This document shows, one piece after another, positions 52,056 to 60,989 of a stretch of 63,107 nt of DNA; positions within the stretch are counted from its first letter, which is position 1, and the number at the start of each line of letters is the position of its first letter. The position numbers and the translations under genes were made by a program. Below the pieces are notes generated by a model. The model ran no database searches and was not told the origin of the DNA. It worked only from the letters and a program-made list of their open reading frames with translations. Source of the stretch: RUG14300 sp964391805 (lineage in GTDB: Bacteria; Bacillota; Clostridia; Christensenellales; CAG-1252); assembly GCA_964391805.1 (NCBI GenBank), contig CAYMNK010000010.1, forward strand, positions 1-63,107, in the 5' to 3' direction.

Positions 52056-52093
52056 AACAAAAAGGTATTCGAAGGCGCGAATACCTTTTTGTT
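52056..52093. terminator. Bidirectional Rho-independent terminator
   Basis: AAAAAGGTATTCG and CGAATACCTTTTT form a perfect stem between two convergent genes, with A and T runs on both sides. Confidence 0.93.
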
Positions 52094-52111
52094 TACCTTA
52101 TGGAAATACTA

Positions 52112-53023
52112 TTACTTTTTCTTTTCCTCTCTTCTCTTATCGTTGATTATTTGAAGAGCCTTTTCATCGACAACCGAAATACCCTCTTTCTTGGCAATCT
52201 CTACCATTTGTGTTAACGCGGCTTTTAAAAATACGCGAGGAATCTTTGTTAGTTTACTGCATGCTTCGGGGGTAAACTTGACACTCGGATCGATGCGGTC
52301 TGCTGCATATATTACCGACTTGACATCCCCTTCCTTTGCCTGAATTTTTACAGGATACGGACGGCGGAATTTTGAGCACCAGAAGTTGGTACTGTCACGA
52401 TAGCCGTAATCCACGGGTACCGGCGGGAAATTATTATGTTTAACGCCATTGATTATAGAATCATAATATTCCTCTTTCATCCAAATCTTATCGATTTTTA
52501 GAATGAAATGCGCACCGAATTTACTTGTTATACCGTTAAAATTGCGGTATGGCGGTTCATATCCTTCGAGTTGACCGGGCTTATCGTTGAATGCATTCTC
52601 GAGTGAGCTGTCCCAAGTACATTCGAATACTTGGAAAGCCTCTTGAATAATTTGAGGTCTATCGTCACCTAATGTAGAAGGTTTGAGGGTGAAGATGCAA
52701 TCCTTCATTTTTTGCTCGGTTGTATCTCCCGGGAATCCGAGTCTTACCGCCTCTACGAAATATTTTTTATCGTCGGGGATAAAATTGAGGGTAACTTTAC
52801 CCGTTCTAAGAATATTTTGAGCGGTATTGGAACTATTCCTAACCTCTAAAATCATAGCATAATATTCTTTGCCGGCTATATAGTAAGGAAAACATAGCGA
52901 ATAAGAGCCGACATTAGTTTGACCGCTCTCCGAAACCGTTGAAGCACAAATAGTAGGCATCGGGAAAAATGCCGAGGTTTGATAGAAATTATCAACTATT
53001 CTTAAATCTTTAAATTGACTCAT
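52112..53023 (-). CDS. Flavin reductase-like protein fused to a PCP_red domain
   Basis: Protein of 303 residues. The first 200 residues resemble the FMN-binding split-barrel flavin reductase family (SLCFPYYIAGKEYYAMIL, ILRTGKVTLNFI). The C-terminal 50 residues (VKFTPEACSKLTKIPRVFLK, then a KKEGISVVDEKAL segment) match the small PCP_red domain named from light-independent protochlorophyllide reductase. Its presence here is not evidence of photosynthesis. AGGAG lies 5 bases before the ATG at 53023. Substrate unknown. Confidence 0.75.
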   Translation of the reverse strand: MSQFKDLRIVDNFYQTSAFFPMPTICASTVSESGQTNVGSYSLCFPYYIAGKEYYAMILEVRNSSNTAQNILRTGKVTLNFIPDDKKYFVEAVRLGFPGDTTEQKMKDCIFTLKPSTLGDDRPQIIQEAFQVFECTWDSSLENAFNDKPGQLEGYEPPYRNFNGITSKFGAHFILKIDKIWMKEEYYDSIINGVKHNNFPPVPVDYGYRDSTNFWCSKFRRPYPVKIQAKEGDVKSVIYAADRIDPSVKFTPEACSKLTKIPRVFLKAALTQMVEIAKKEGISVVDEKALQIINDKRREEKKK

Positions 53024-53105
53024 AAGCACTCCTTTATATATTATTGCACTATATTGATAGTTTAATCGTTATTTACCATTAAGTCAATAGCAATTTTTAT
53101 TTTTT

Positions 53106-53310
53106 ATTCACTTTTCACTTAAAAGTGAATTTACTCAAACAGTCATTTAGCATTGCAGTGAAATTGGTACCAATTTCGAAGACAAAGTCTGTAGTCGAAC
53201 CTGACAGGGCGATGCAACGCGTCGGTATCTACCTCCTTGTTAATATGGAGGTCGTTCAATTGACTGCTCTTTATCGTCCAAAAGATACCAAACAATTACA
53301 TTAGCTATTT
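53106..53310. repeat. Inverted repeat plus dispersed intergenic repeat copy
   Basis: ATTCACTTTT/AAAAGTGAAT forms a 10-bp inverted repeat at 53106-53130. Then come the palindrome GAAATTGGTACCAATTTC (53160-53177) and AGTCGAACCTGACAGGGCGATG, followed by CGTCGGTATCTACCTCC, ATCGTCCAAAAGATACCAAA and ACAATTACATT. Order of blocks matches the copies at 27655 and 31850. Confidence 0.72.
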
Positions 53311-53315
53311 TACCA

Positions 53316-53571
53316 CTATATTTGTCTGCTGCCATGAAATGCACGAACATCATTATCCGATTCACCGCTCGAAATCCAGATTAAAACATTTTCAAAAACG
53401 AGATTCACAACAACACCACCGGATTTAATGTAACCAAATAACCCATAATAACTATAGTCGTTTACTATATTTATTCTGTTTGATCGTTTTAGATTTAAAA
53501 CCTTATAGTTTTGACCATCAAGAACTCCGCTAAATCCTTCATTTAGGTAATATCCACCTATTATATGCTTT
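53316..53571 (-). pseudogene. Fragment of a GLUG-repeat surface protein
   Basis: An 85-codon open stretch without a start codon, bounded by stops, reads on the minus strand as KHIIGGYYLNEGFSGVLDG, then NYKVLNLKRS, YYGLFGYIKSGG and VVNLVFENVLI. This matches the GLUG-type segment of the lipoprotein at 83-5617 (FSGILNGLGHKIINI, NFGFINTNNGVIENLSF). No promoter or ribosome binding site fits it, so I call it a decayed remnant of a paralogous gene next to a repeat element. Confidence 0.7.
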
Positions 53572-53632
53572 TACCAATGTGTTAAAATCGAAATCAAACA
53601 TTGAAATCGATGCAACTTTTCAATAGAGCATA

Positions 53633-53661
53633 TTGACGAGGTGCGTTTTTTGTTATAAAAT
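53633..53661 (+). promoter_or_regulatory. Promoter of the DUF6273 lipoprotein gene
   Basis: TTGACG (53633-53638), 17 bases, TAAAAT (53656-53661). Confidence 0.65.
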
Positions 53662-53747
53662 AATCAAAAGAGTTGAATAGCAATATGCTTCGATTATTGA
53701 TGCATTTTTGATTTATTAACTGTAACCGATTATTTGTGGAGGAGCTT

Positions 53748-54716
53748 ATGAAGAAGGTTTTAGTGGTTATATTGTGTATAGTAATGTGTCTTAGCGTTGT
53801 ATTTGCCTGTGTTGCATGTGTGGATAACGAAACGAATGACGCGACCTATGCCAGAGAAGGAAACTATATTTATTTTGGTTCATATCCGCAAACGAGGGTA
53901 ACGGATGACTCGTTATTAACCAACCTAAACAAAAAACTGGACAGTGAGTTTTCAAAAGCTGATGATCTTAACAATACTCAATCGATAGTTTATAAGAATA
54001 AAAAATACTTTGCAGACCAAGTTTCTAAGAACAAAAACGGAGAAATTACTGCATATGCATGGTTTGTAGTTGAGCCGATCAAATGGCAGATAATAGACGA
54101 ATCCAACGGTGAGGCTCTGATAATCAGCGAATTGATTTTGGAACAAAAAAAATATAACGAAACACAGGATCCCATAGAGGTGGACGGTAAAACAATAACA
54201 TCAAATAATTATGAATATTGTAGTATCCGATCCTGGTTAAATAGTGATTTTTATAATAGTGCTTTTAATGAAGAACAACAGTTAATGATAATCGATACAA
54301 CCATCGATAATAGCTCAAGAAGTACATTCCCCAATTTGAGTAGTTATGACGACACTCGTAATCCTTATGCCAGCACAGATACGTTAGATAAAGTGTTTTT
54401 ATTATCGGTAAAAGATGCGACTAATACATTATACGGGTATACCGCAACCGATCTTCAAAAAGATGATAATTCTCGACTAAAAAAGACTACCGATTATGCT
54501 ATTTATAAAGGAGTCAATACCGTTTCTCAAGACGATATCGGTTCAAAAGATAATAGTGATCAAGTGGGCTGTGGTTTTTGGTGGTTGCGTTCGCCAAGTA
54601 ATTATAGTGATTATACGTCTTGCTTTGTTAGTAGTAGCGGATATATCTATTATACCAATATCCGTAATGAGATACTTGGTGTTGTTCCTGCCTTAAAGAT
54701 TTCAATTACAGAATAA
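53748..54716 (+). CDS. DUF6273-domain lipoprotein
   Basis: Secreted lipoprotein of 322 residues. The signal MKKVLVVILCIVMCLSVVF leads to a lipobox-like CVAC near Cys24. The mature part holds a DUF6273 domain: YIYFGSYPQT, WQIIDESNGEALIIS, CSIRSWLNSDFYNSAF, GFWWLRSPS and VVPALKIS. Start is ATG at 53748 with GGAGG 5 bases upstream. It shares the FGSYPQT start and motif order with the cytoplasmic protein at 33465-34292. Function unknown; the fold suggests carbohydrate or surface-ligand binding. Confidence 0.82.
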   Translation: MKKVLVVILCIVMCLSVVFACVACVDNETNDATYAREGNYIYFGSYPQTRVTDDSLLTNLNKKLDSEFSKADDLNNTQSIVYKNKKYFADQVSKNKNGEITAYAWFVVEPIKWQIIDESNGEALIISELILEQKKYNETQDPIEVDGKTITSNNYEYCSIRSWLNSDFYNSAFNEEQQLMIIDTTIDNSSRSTFPNLSSYDDTRNPYASTDTLDKVFLLSVKDATNTLYGYTATDLQKDDNSRLKKTTDYAIYKGVNTVSQDDIGSKDNSDQVGCGFWWLRSPSNYSDYTSCFVSSSGYIYYTNIRNEILGVVPALKISITE

Positions 54717-54738
54717 AAAACCGTATAACTATTCAAGG

Positions 54739-54768
54739 ATCACCGTTGTTAAACGACGGTGATTTTTA
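54739..54768 (+). terminator. Rho-independent terminator of the DUF6273 lipoprotein gene
   Basis: ATCACCGT (54739-54746) pairs with ACGGTGAT (54756-54763), followed by TTTT. Confidence 0.88.
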
Positions 54769-54977
54769 GTTTATAAAAACACATAATCACGTTGTCCGTA
54801 TTTACATAAAAACAATATTATTGTTAATGCAATCTGTTTGATTATATGTTAGCATTTAGAATTTTTATTTAATTATCAACACTTTGAATAAAAGTGTACG
54901 AATTTTGTTAATAGATTATTAGTTTTGCGTAATCTTTATTAATAATCAATTTTTATGGTAAAAAATGTGAAATAATA

Positions 54978-54986
54978 TGATATAAT
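54978..54986 (+). promoter_or_regulatory. Extended -10 promoter of the RsgI-like lipoprotein gene
   Basis: TGATATAAT is a TGn-TATAAT extended -10 with no good -35. A CCGTT/AACGG hairpin follows in the leader at about 55001-55018. The rest of the 54717-55061 gap is AT-rich with nothing recognisable. Confidence 0.55.
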
Positions 54987-55061
54987 ATACTTAGGATTTT
55001 TCCGTTATTAACAAACGGGATAATTCCCTAACAATTATCAATAATCAAAAGGAGAATAACT

Positions 55062-56294
55062 ATGAACAAAAAAATTATATCTTTAATGCTTGTGGTAATT
55101 CTTGTATTAGGTTGTTGTCTTACAGTCGTAGGTTGTGATAATTCATCCAATCCCGAAACGACAAGAATGACCGTGGACATCAACCCAAGTATCGAATTTA
55201 TGGTCGATGCCGATAACAAGGTAATATCCGCCACCGCTCTTAACGATGACGGTAGCATAATTCTTGCAGGAGAGGCTTTCGTCGGTAAAACGTCTGAAGA
55301 AGCTGTAGAATTGGTTGTTTCCATTGCAACCGAAACCGGTTACATAGTAAAGGGTAACGTGGAAACTGATGCTAATAACGTAAAGATCAGCGTTTCCGGT
55401 GATACCAAATTTGCCGAGAATATTGTTAAAAAAGCAGAAGAAAAAGTAAATAAATTCTTTGAAGATAACGATATTCAAGGTAAAATCGAAAAAGTTGAAG
55501 CACTTAAACTCGATGCACTCAAAGAACTTGCTAAGAATAATTCCATATATAGCGAAGAAGAGATTGCTAAAATGAACGAGGAACAACTTCTCAAAGTAAT
55601 CGCTTTAGGTAGAGTCGAAACTGCCGAACTTATCAGCGAGGATCTCCGTGAAGCTTACTTTATTGCTAAGGAACATCAAATCAACATTGCAGAACGCGAA
55701 TTGACCGGAAATATCATAAAAGATATTAATTCCATATATCAAATTTCTCATGTAGCATTCGAAACGGCTTTGAATGCTTATTCTACCGCAATTGTTAAGG
55801 TTGACGAAATGCGCTATGATCTACTCGTCAGTCCCGAATCGGCATATCAAAAGAGCTTGGTTGCATTGAGAGAAGCAAAGGTTGACTTGTTGAAGCAAAA
55901 AACTTACGTGGCGACTCTCGACGTTAACGGAGAAACTTATGCAAGTGCGTCATTAACTCTACAATTGAGCGAAGAGAACTATGATAAAATGCTTGCGGCA
56001 TATGAAAGTGCTGGTAATGCTATCAACGACCAATTAGTCTCTCTTATCGACTCTGCCAAGACTTTTGAAACCACATTGATTGAATGGGAGCAAAAGAATT
56101 TCTCAAGTGACGATATAACGGAAGCACTACAACAAAATGCACAAGAGCTTGAGAACGAATTAAATGCAAAGAAAGATGCATACTTCGCAACGTTTGAAGA
56201 AGCTCACAAGAGTGATATTCAAAAGGCTGAACAAGATCTTAAAGATATCAAAGCTAAATTGATTGCTCAAATCAACGGAGAAGATGCCGAATAA
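55062..56294 (+). CDS. Lipoprotein with RsgI-like (anti-sigma middle) domain and helical C-terminus
   Basis: Lipoprotein of 410 residues. The signal ends in the lipobox-like VVGC near residue 25. VDINPSIEFMVDADNKVISA, then ALNDDGSIIL, is the signature of the extracellular middle domain of RsgI-type anti-sigma factors. The remaining 270 residues are charged helices (coiled coil likely). Unlike RsgI it has no cytoplasmic anti-sigma domain and no sigma-I gene beside it, so it is not a canonical anti-sigma factor. AGGAG precedes the start and a strong terminator follows. Confidence 0.75.
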   Translation: MNKKIISLMLVVILVLGCCLTVVGCDNSSNPETTRMTVDINPSIEFMVDADNKVISATALNDDGSIILAGEAFVGKTSEEAVELVVSIATETGYIVKGNVETDANNVKISVSGDTKFAENIVKKAEEKVNKFFEDNDIQGKIEKVEALKLDALKELAKNNSIYSEEEIAKMNEEQLLKVIALGRVETAELISEDLREAYFIAKEHQINIAERELTGNIIKDINSIYQISHVAFETALNAYSTAIVKVDEMRYDLLVSPESAYQKSLVALREAKVDLLKQKTYVATLDVNGETYASASLTLQLSEENYDKMLAAYESAGNAINDQLVSLIDSAKTFETTLIEWEQKNFSSDDITEALQQNAQELENELNAKKDAYFATFEEAHKSDIQKAEQDLKDIKAKLIAQINGEDAE

Positions 56295-56311
56295 TTGACA
56301 AAAGCATCTTT

Positions 56312-56349
56312 AAAAGGACGGAGCCGAAAGGTTTTCCGTCCTTTTTTTT
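56312..56349 (+). terminator. Rho-independent terminator
   Basis: AAGGACGGA pairs with TCCGTCCTT, followed by a run of T. It lies between two convergent genes. Confidence 0.92.
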
Positions 56350-56371
56350 AGCACGAAGTTGGTAATAATTA

Positions 56372-57589
56372 CTACTCTAAACTAATTCTATTTTGCTTTT
56401 TTATTCTAAATATTGTCATTGCAACTGCTAATACAAATGGAAATACTATACCGCAAAGAATGCCGAGTTTCATATTTCCATCGAGGCTATCGGTAGCAAA
56501 ACCTACTATTGTCGGTCCTAACGTACAACCTATGTCTCCGCCTAAAGCAAGCAACGCAAACATAGCGTTGCCACCGTTTTTGATTGAGGACGATGCCGAA
56601 CTGTATGCACCGGGCCACATCAATCCGACCGACAGTCCGCAAAGAGCCATGCCGATAAGCGAAACAATGGGTGACGGCACCAATGCAATAAGCATATATG
56701 CGATAACACATAATCCACCGCTAATAGCCATTGCTAAATCTAAATCTATCTTATCACCTTTTTTTCCGTAAAAAACTCTGCACGTACCCATCATTACAGC
56801 AAAAATCGCCGGTCCGACAAGATCTCCTAACGCTTTAGATAATCCTAAGCTTTGCTCAACAAAGGTCGATGCCCACTGCGCAACGCCGGCTTCGCTTGCG
56901 CCGGCACAAAGTATTACCACGAAAAAAAGCCAAAAATATTTATTTTTCAACAGTTCTTTTATCGTTAACCCTTTTTCACCCTCGGGTACGATGTTCTTCA
57001 ATGGAACGAATGCAAAAAGTATTGCATTAGTAATAGGTACGAGTGCCCAAAAGATGCATAAATACTTCCAATGAGCGATACCGATTGTGAAAAAGTATAT
57101 TGCGGATATGATCACAACTGCAAGACTGCCCCAACAATAGAAAGAGTGCAATAAACTCATAGTTTTGTCTTTATGTTCGCTTGGACAAGCCTCTACAATA
57201 GGACTAACGACTACCTCGATGATACCTCCGCCGATAGCATAGAAAATAACGGCAATCAATAAGCCTATAAACGGATCAGGCATTATTTCCGGGAGAACGG
57301 TAAGCATTATCAAGCCTAATGCGGCGGAAATGTGAGCAAACAATGCACATGCACGATAACCGATCTTATCTATGACGAGACTCGTTAGCAGGTCCACCGA
57401 TATTTGAATTACGAAATTAAAGGTGATGAGAAGTGTTATCTTTTCGAGCGGAATGCTGTAAGAATTCTGAAACGTAACAAAAAGCAAGGGTACGAAAACG
57501 TTGACTATAGCTTGTACGACGTATCCTATAAAACAGGCAACTATGGTTTTGTCGTATATATTTTTAGTTTTATTGTTTGTTATATCCAT
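56372..57589 (-). CDS. MFS transporter
   Basis: Integral membrane protein of 405 residues with about 12 hydrophobic helices in two halves. DKIGYRACALFAHISAALGL is a loop-2 MFS motif region, and YGKKGDKIDLDLAMAISGG is its counterpart in the second half. The GGGIIEVVVSPIVEA segment resembles FucP/YfkF-type sugar transporters, but substrate cannot be assigned. AGGAG is 8 bases before the ATG. It is monocistronic. Confidence 0.87.
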   Translation of the reverse strand: MDITNNKTKNIYDKTIVACFIGYVVQAIVNVFVPLLFVTFQNSYSIPLEKITLLITFNFVIQISVDLLTSLVIDKIGYRACALFAHISAALGLIMLTVLPEIMPDPFIGLLIAVIFYAIGGGIIEVVVSPIVEACPSEHKDKTMSLLHSFYCWGSLAVVIISAIYFFTIGIAHWKYLCIFWALVPITNAILFAFVPLKNIVPEGEKGLTIKELLKNKYFWLFFVVILCAGASEAGVAQWASTFVEQSLGLSKALGDLVGPAIFAVMMGTCRVFYGKKGDKIDLDLAMAISGGLCVIAYMLIALVPSPIVSLIGMALCGLSVGLMWPGAYSSASSSIKNGGNAMFALLALGGDIGCTLGPTIVGFATDSLDGNMKLGILCGIVFPFVLAVAMTIFRIKKQNRISLE

Positions 57590-57675
57590 AACAACAACTC
57601 CTATTATGCAAAAGAATAATTATAATGAATTATAATTAAATGGTTTATTTATGTCAAATAAAAACAAATAATTAT

Positions 57676-57712
57676 AAAAAAACCGTGATACCTCGATGAA
57701 GTACCACGTTAT
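57676..57712 (-). terminator. Rho-independent terminator of the GtrA-family gene
   Basis: On the minus strand AACGTGGTACTT pairs with AGGTATCACGGTT (one bulge, two G-T pairs), followed by seven T. Confidence 0.8.
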
Positions 57713-57727
57713 TTTATAAAGGTTATA

Positions 57728-58327
57728 TTATTCGCTCTTTTTTGAGGCACTTCCCCAATTTCGCATTACAAGGTACTTATTTCCCAAGAAACTCAATATC
57801 AATGCCGCAAGAGCACCTACAGCCATACCGGTTACCGTTACGAGAAAACCGAGTATTCCGCTAAGGTCGGTACCGTTGCGAAGGGCAGCATCCTTACATG
57901 CACCAGTGATCACACCACCCAAGTATGTTTGAAGTATGATGATACCGACTGCGATTATAGCATACATTATACCCGAAATAACTACATTGTTGGTCGCCTT
58001 GAATGTCTTTTTGCGATTGAGTATGAATGTCATCACCTGACCGACTACCGCTCCGCAGACGAATCCAATAAATTCGGCGAGTCCTTGCTCCTTATTGTAA
58101 TCCTTGAAAATGAACCAACTAAAAGGCTCTTTGTTAAAAGCACCGATAGCATACTTCAATACAAACTGCGTTATCGTTTGGCAAACCGCACAGCACATAC
58201 TGAATAGGAAGAAAAGCACCATTTGGCGCAAATCTTCGTGAGACTTAATATATTCGATTAACTTTTTGATTTTACCCTGTTTCTTTTCGGGCTGTTCGGG
58301 CTGTATGTTGATTTCGTTTTCTTGCAT
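57728..58327 (-). CDS. GtrA-like membrane protein
   Basis: Protein of 199 residues with about four membrane helices after a 35-residue charged N-terminus. The FILNRKKTFKATNN segment between helices 2 and 3 is the GtrA-family motif, and NKYLVMRNWG near the C-terminus resembles the family end. GtrA proteins are thought to move or assist lipid-linked sugars for wall or glycan modification. No glycosyltransferase is adjacent. Assignment is moderate. Confidence 0.7.
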   Translation of the reverse strand: MQENEINIQPEQPEKKQGKIKKLIEYIKSHEDLRQMVLFFLFSMCCAVCQTITQFVLKYAIGAFNKEPFSWFIFKDYNKEQGLAEFIGFVCGAVVGQVMTFILNRKKTFKATNNVVISGIMYAIIAVGIIILQTYLGGVITGACKDAALRNGTDLSGILGFLVTVTGMAVGALAALILSFLGNKYLVMRNWGSASKKSE

Positions 58328-58401
58328 AATCGACTCCTTGCGATTGGTAATACAATTATAACCGCTTAGAGTCGACTAAGTCAATACCCAATCGATAAAA
58401 A

Positions 58402-59727
58402 CTATACCAATAAAGAGCCTTGCCCCGAGTCGATAACTCTAAATACATCGATTTCCTCTCCGCTTTCGGCGTCGATATAAAAGAAGTAGTAATCTTCGTT
58501 TGTTTTGCCTGCAACTTCCCAGCAAAGGCTTTCACCGCCTCCGTCGGTGGGGATTAATGCAAGACGCACCCTTTCTATTTCGATATCGGTTACTTTATCT
58601 CTTACCTCGTCTTCGCTAAGTTTCGGAGTGTAGATTGAGCGCTTCTTGTGGTTGTATATATAATTAAGCGCTTCGAATCCCATTATAGAGCCGTCTTTTG
58701 CTGATACTTTTATTTTGATCATATCGGGATAGATTAATGTGTCTCCTACTTTACAAACGTAATTGATATAATAAATACTATTATAGTCACTGCACCACAC
58801 TGCTTCGGTATCGGTAATTCCCAAACTCGTTAGATATTCGTCTGCGAACGTTTGGGCTTCATTCTCCGATATATTGTTTTCGTCCGATTCGCCGTTGCAG
58901 GTGATGGATACAAGCCACCCGCCCGCCTTTGCAACCGTCACGTAGTATTCCTGAGAATCGTTTTTTGCAGAAAAAATATATGATGCCACACTATCGGACG
59001 ATTCGGTTACATACTCCGTTTTGCCATCGAAAGGTAGATAAATATCCGCTTTTTGTCTTGCTTGTTCTTTGTCTAAAATCGAACCTGTCAACGAAGGAGT
59101 TTTCTCTTCGAGCGCATCGCTAAACGGACCGTCATAGATGAGCGAAGGATATTTGATATCTATTTCGATATTGGTCAAAAAAGATGCAAATAAATCGTTT
59201 TTTGTGTCAAGAACATCCAAAAACCGATAATCGTCCTCGATTTTATCGGACATTTCGGATAACGAGCGGTTTAATGTCAATACCGCGTTGTATACTGCGG
59301 TAAGATTATCTTTGTCGTTGTTGTCTATTGCATTACCACGTGCAATTTTGTAGTTTAACGATTTAGCATAATCGCCTACTTTGTTGATAAATGCCACCGT
59401 TTTTTCGCCGTTCGATGAGGTGTCCGTAATGGTTGATATGCACGCTATTGCCGAGGCGGTATCCTCGCTGACTTCGGTAAGCAATTTTTGTTGATAACTC
59501 GGCGAATAACTTACGAGAAGTTTATTGAGCGAATCGCCGACATTTGACATTTGATATGAAAATTCATAATAATTCCGTTTATAGACGTTTTCGAGATTGC
59601 TGTTAAGTGAGTCGTTTTGTTCTTTTTCCTTTTTATGGGTTATTCCGAATGCGACCGATACGCCCAACAGACCCATCGTGAGAATTATGCAAACGGCAAT
59701 TAATGCGCTGATTGTCTTTTTATACAT
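58402..59727 (-). CDS. ypeB: Germination protein YpeB
   Basis: Spore protein of 441 residues, the expected length. An N-terminal membrane helix is followed by a helical domain and two PepSY-like repeats (ARQKADIYLP and AQTFADEYLTSLG regions), ending near FYIDAESGEEIDVF. YpeB stabilises and localises SleB in the spore. It follows sleB by nine bases with AGGAGG upstream, the classic sleB-ypeB pairing. Confidence 0.92.
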   Translation of the reverse strand: MYKKTISALIAVCIILTMGLLGVSVAFGITHKKEKEQNDSLNSNLENVYKRNYYEFSYQMSNVGDSLNKLLVSYSPSYQQKLLTEVSEDTASAIACISTITDTSSNGEKTVAFINKVGDYAKSLNYKIARGNAIDNNDKDNLTAVYNAVLTLNRSLSEMSDKIEDDYRFLDVLDTKNDLFASFLTNIEIDIKYPSLIYDGPFSDALEEKTPSLTGSILDKEQARQKADIYLPFDGKTEYVTESSDSVASYIFSAKNDSQEYYVTVAKAGGWLVSITCNGESDENNISENEAQTFADEYLTSLGITDTEAVWCSDYNSIYYINYVCKVGDTLIYPDMIKIKVSAKDGSIMGFEALNYIYNHKKRSIYTPKLSEDEVRDKVTDIEIERVRLALIPTDGGGESLCWEVAGKTNEDYYFFYIDAESGEEIDVFRVIDSGQGSLLV

Positions 59728-59736
59728 ATACGCCTC

Positions 59737-60432
59737 CTATACGCAAAAGTTATGCTCGCCGATTTTTAGTCGTACTTCCCTTGTCCATATCCAAGCCGAG
59801 GTAGCTGTGCTCGGATTATAGTAGTATAAACATCCGTTAGTCGGGTCCCACCCTGAAAGTGCATCTTTAGCAGCTTTTATCGCAGTTTGGTCTGGAGTTA
59901 GGTTGATTTGACCGTCCGAAACGCAGGTAAACGCATTCTTTTGATAGATAACGCCCGACACCGTATTGGGGAAACGACTATCCTTCACTCGGTTAAGAAT
60001 AACAGCCGCAACTGCCACTTGACCGATATAAGGTTCGCCTCGCGCCTCTCCGTAGATTGCCCTTGCCAATAGATATGTGTCCGAATTAGAATATCCCGAA
60101 CCTGATGAGGTTAAGGTAATTCCAATGGCGGCAGCCGTCTTTTTGCCTACGATTCCGTCCGCAGTCAAACCGTTACGACGCTGAAAATACTTCACGGCTT
60201 CCACCGTTTGTGTGCCGTATATTCCGTCGACCGATCCTGTATAGTAACCCCAATTTTTTAATTTGGTTTGCAATGTTTTGACGGTGCTCCCGGTAGAACC
60301 CTTCTTGAGAACCACCGCTTCTACAGCCGTTTCTTGTTCGGCATTTACTTGTATCGGCACGCCGACAAACACTACAAGGGCGCATGTTATGACAAAAACT
60401 ATGGTAATTGATGTAATTATTGCTTTTTCCAC
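59737..60432 (-). CDS. sleB: Spore cortex-lytic enzyme SleB
   Basis: Germination-specific cortex lytic transglycosylase of 231 residues. A signal anchor is followed by a PG_binding_1 domain (LKKGSTGSTVKTLQTKLKNW, GTQTVEAVKYFQ) and a hydrolase_2 catalytic domain (ARAIYGEARGEPYIGQVAVA, NRVKDSRFPNTV) with the catalytic Glu in GEARGE. Start is GTG at 60432 with GGAG 8 bases upstream; its first base is the last base of the spoIIR stop codon. Confidence 0.95.
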   Translation of the reverse strand: MEKAIITSITIVFVITCALVVFVGVPIQVNAEQETAVEAVVLKKGSTGSTVKTLQTKLKNWGYYTGSVDGIYGTQTVEAVKYFQRRNGLTADGIVGKKTAAAIGITLTSSGSGYSNSDTYLLARAIYGEARGEPYIGQVAVAAVILNRVKDSRFPNTVSGVIYQKNAFTCVSDGQINLTPDQTAIKAAKDALSGWDPTNGCLYYYNPSTATSAWIWTREVRLKIGEHNFCV

Positions 60433-60971
60433 TATTTATTCTCCGTTATTTTATTAAAAAATTCCGCTATTATACTGCGATATTCCACAGTCTCTACGTC
60501 GGTGTCTTCGGCAGCAATGAAACATAGCGTAGGATATGCCACACACCACCAGTTTTGACCTTGTCCGCTTCCGAGTTCGAGAATGAGTGACAGATAGTTA
60601 CCTTCGGGCAGAATCAAGTCTCCGTAACTTTTTTCGGGGAAATTCTCTCGACGGATGCTTGCTTTACATTTGTAGTCGAATCCGTTTTCGTGTAGCACAT
60701 TATTTGCGCGCATTTCTAAGTTAGGTAATTCATTCTCGAGTAAGGTTAGCATCTCTTCTCGTGAATTTACTCCGTTTGATTTAACGGATAAATATCCGAC
60801 TATCTCATCTCTTACTGCTAACTTGACTGTTTGGTCTTCTTGACTATCGGAATCTGCGCGTATATGTATGCGTATGTAATCCTCGGTGTCAAACGAACTG
60901 CATGCCGTCAAAAGAAGAATCGATAATAAGGATATAATTATAAAAAATGTAATCAATTGTTTTTTATTCAT
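60432..60971 (-). CDS. spoIIR: Stage II sporulation protein R
   Basis: Forespore signalling protein of 179 residues that, in Bacillus, triggers SpoIIGA to process pro-sigma-E. An N-terminal membrane or lipoprotein-like segment (ILLLTACSS) precedes RIHIRADSDSQEDQTVKLAVRD, the SpoIIR signature. It is the first gene of spoIIR-sleB-ypeB, with AGGAG upstream and a possible sigma-F promoter. It marks the organism as a spore former. Confidence 0.92.
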   Translation of the reverse strand: MNKKQLITFFIIISLLSILLLTACSSFDTEDYIRIHIRADSDSQEDQTVKLAVRDEIVGYLSVKSNGVNSREEMLTLLENELPNLEMRANNVLHENGFDYKCKASIRRENFPEKSYGDLILPEGNYLSLILELGSGQGQNWWCVAYPTLCFIAAEDTDVETVEYRSIIAEFFNKITENK

Positions 60972-60989
60972 AAATAACTCCTGGGTAAA

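Noticed and set aside
52112..53023. Photosynthesis or chlorophyll biosynthesis gene
   Set aside because: Only the small PCP_red domain is similar; no bchL, bchN or bchB homologue is present and the main domain is flavin reductase-like.
55062..56294. RsgI anti-sigma factor with its sigma-I system
   Set aside because: The protein is a lipoprotein without a cytoplasmic anti-sigma domain, and no sigma factor gene is adjacent.
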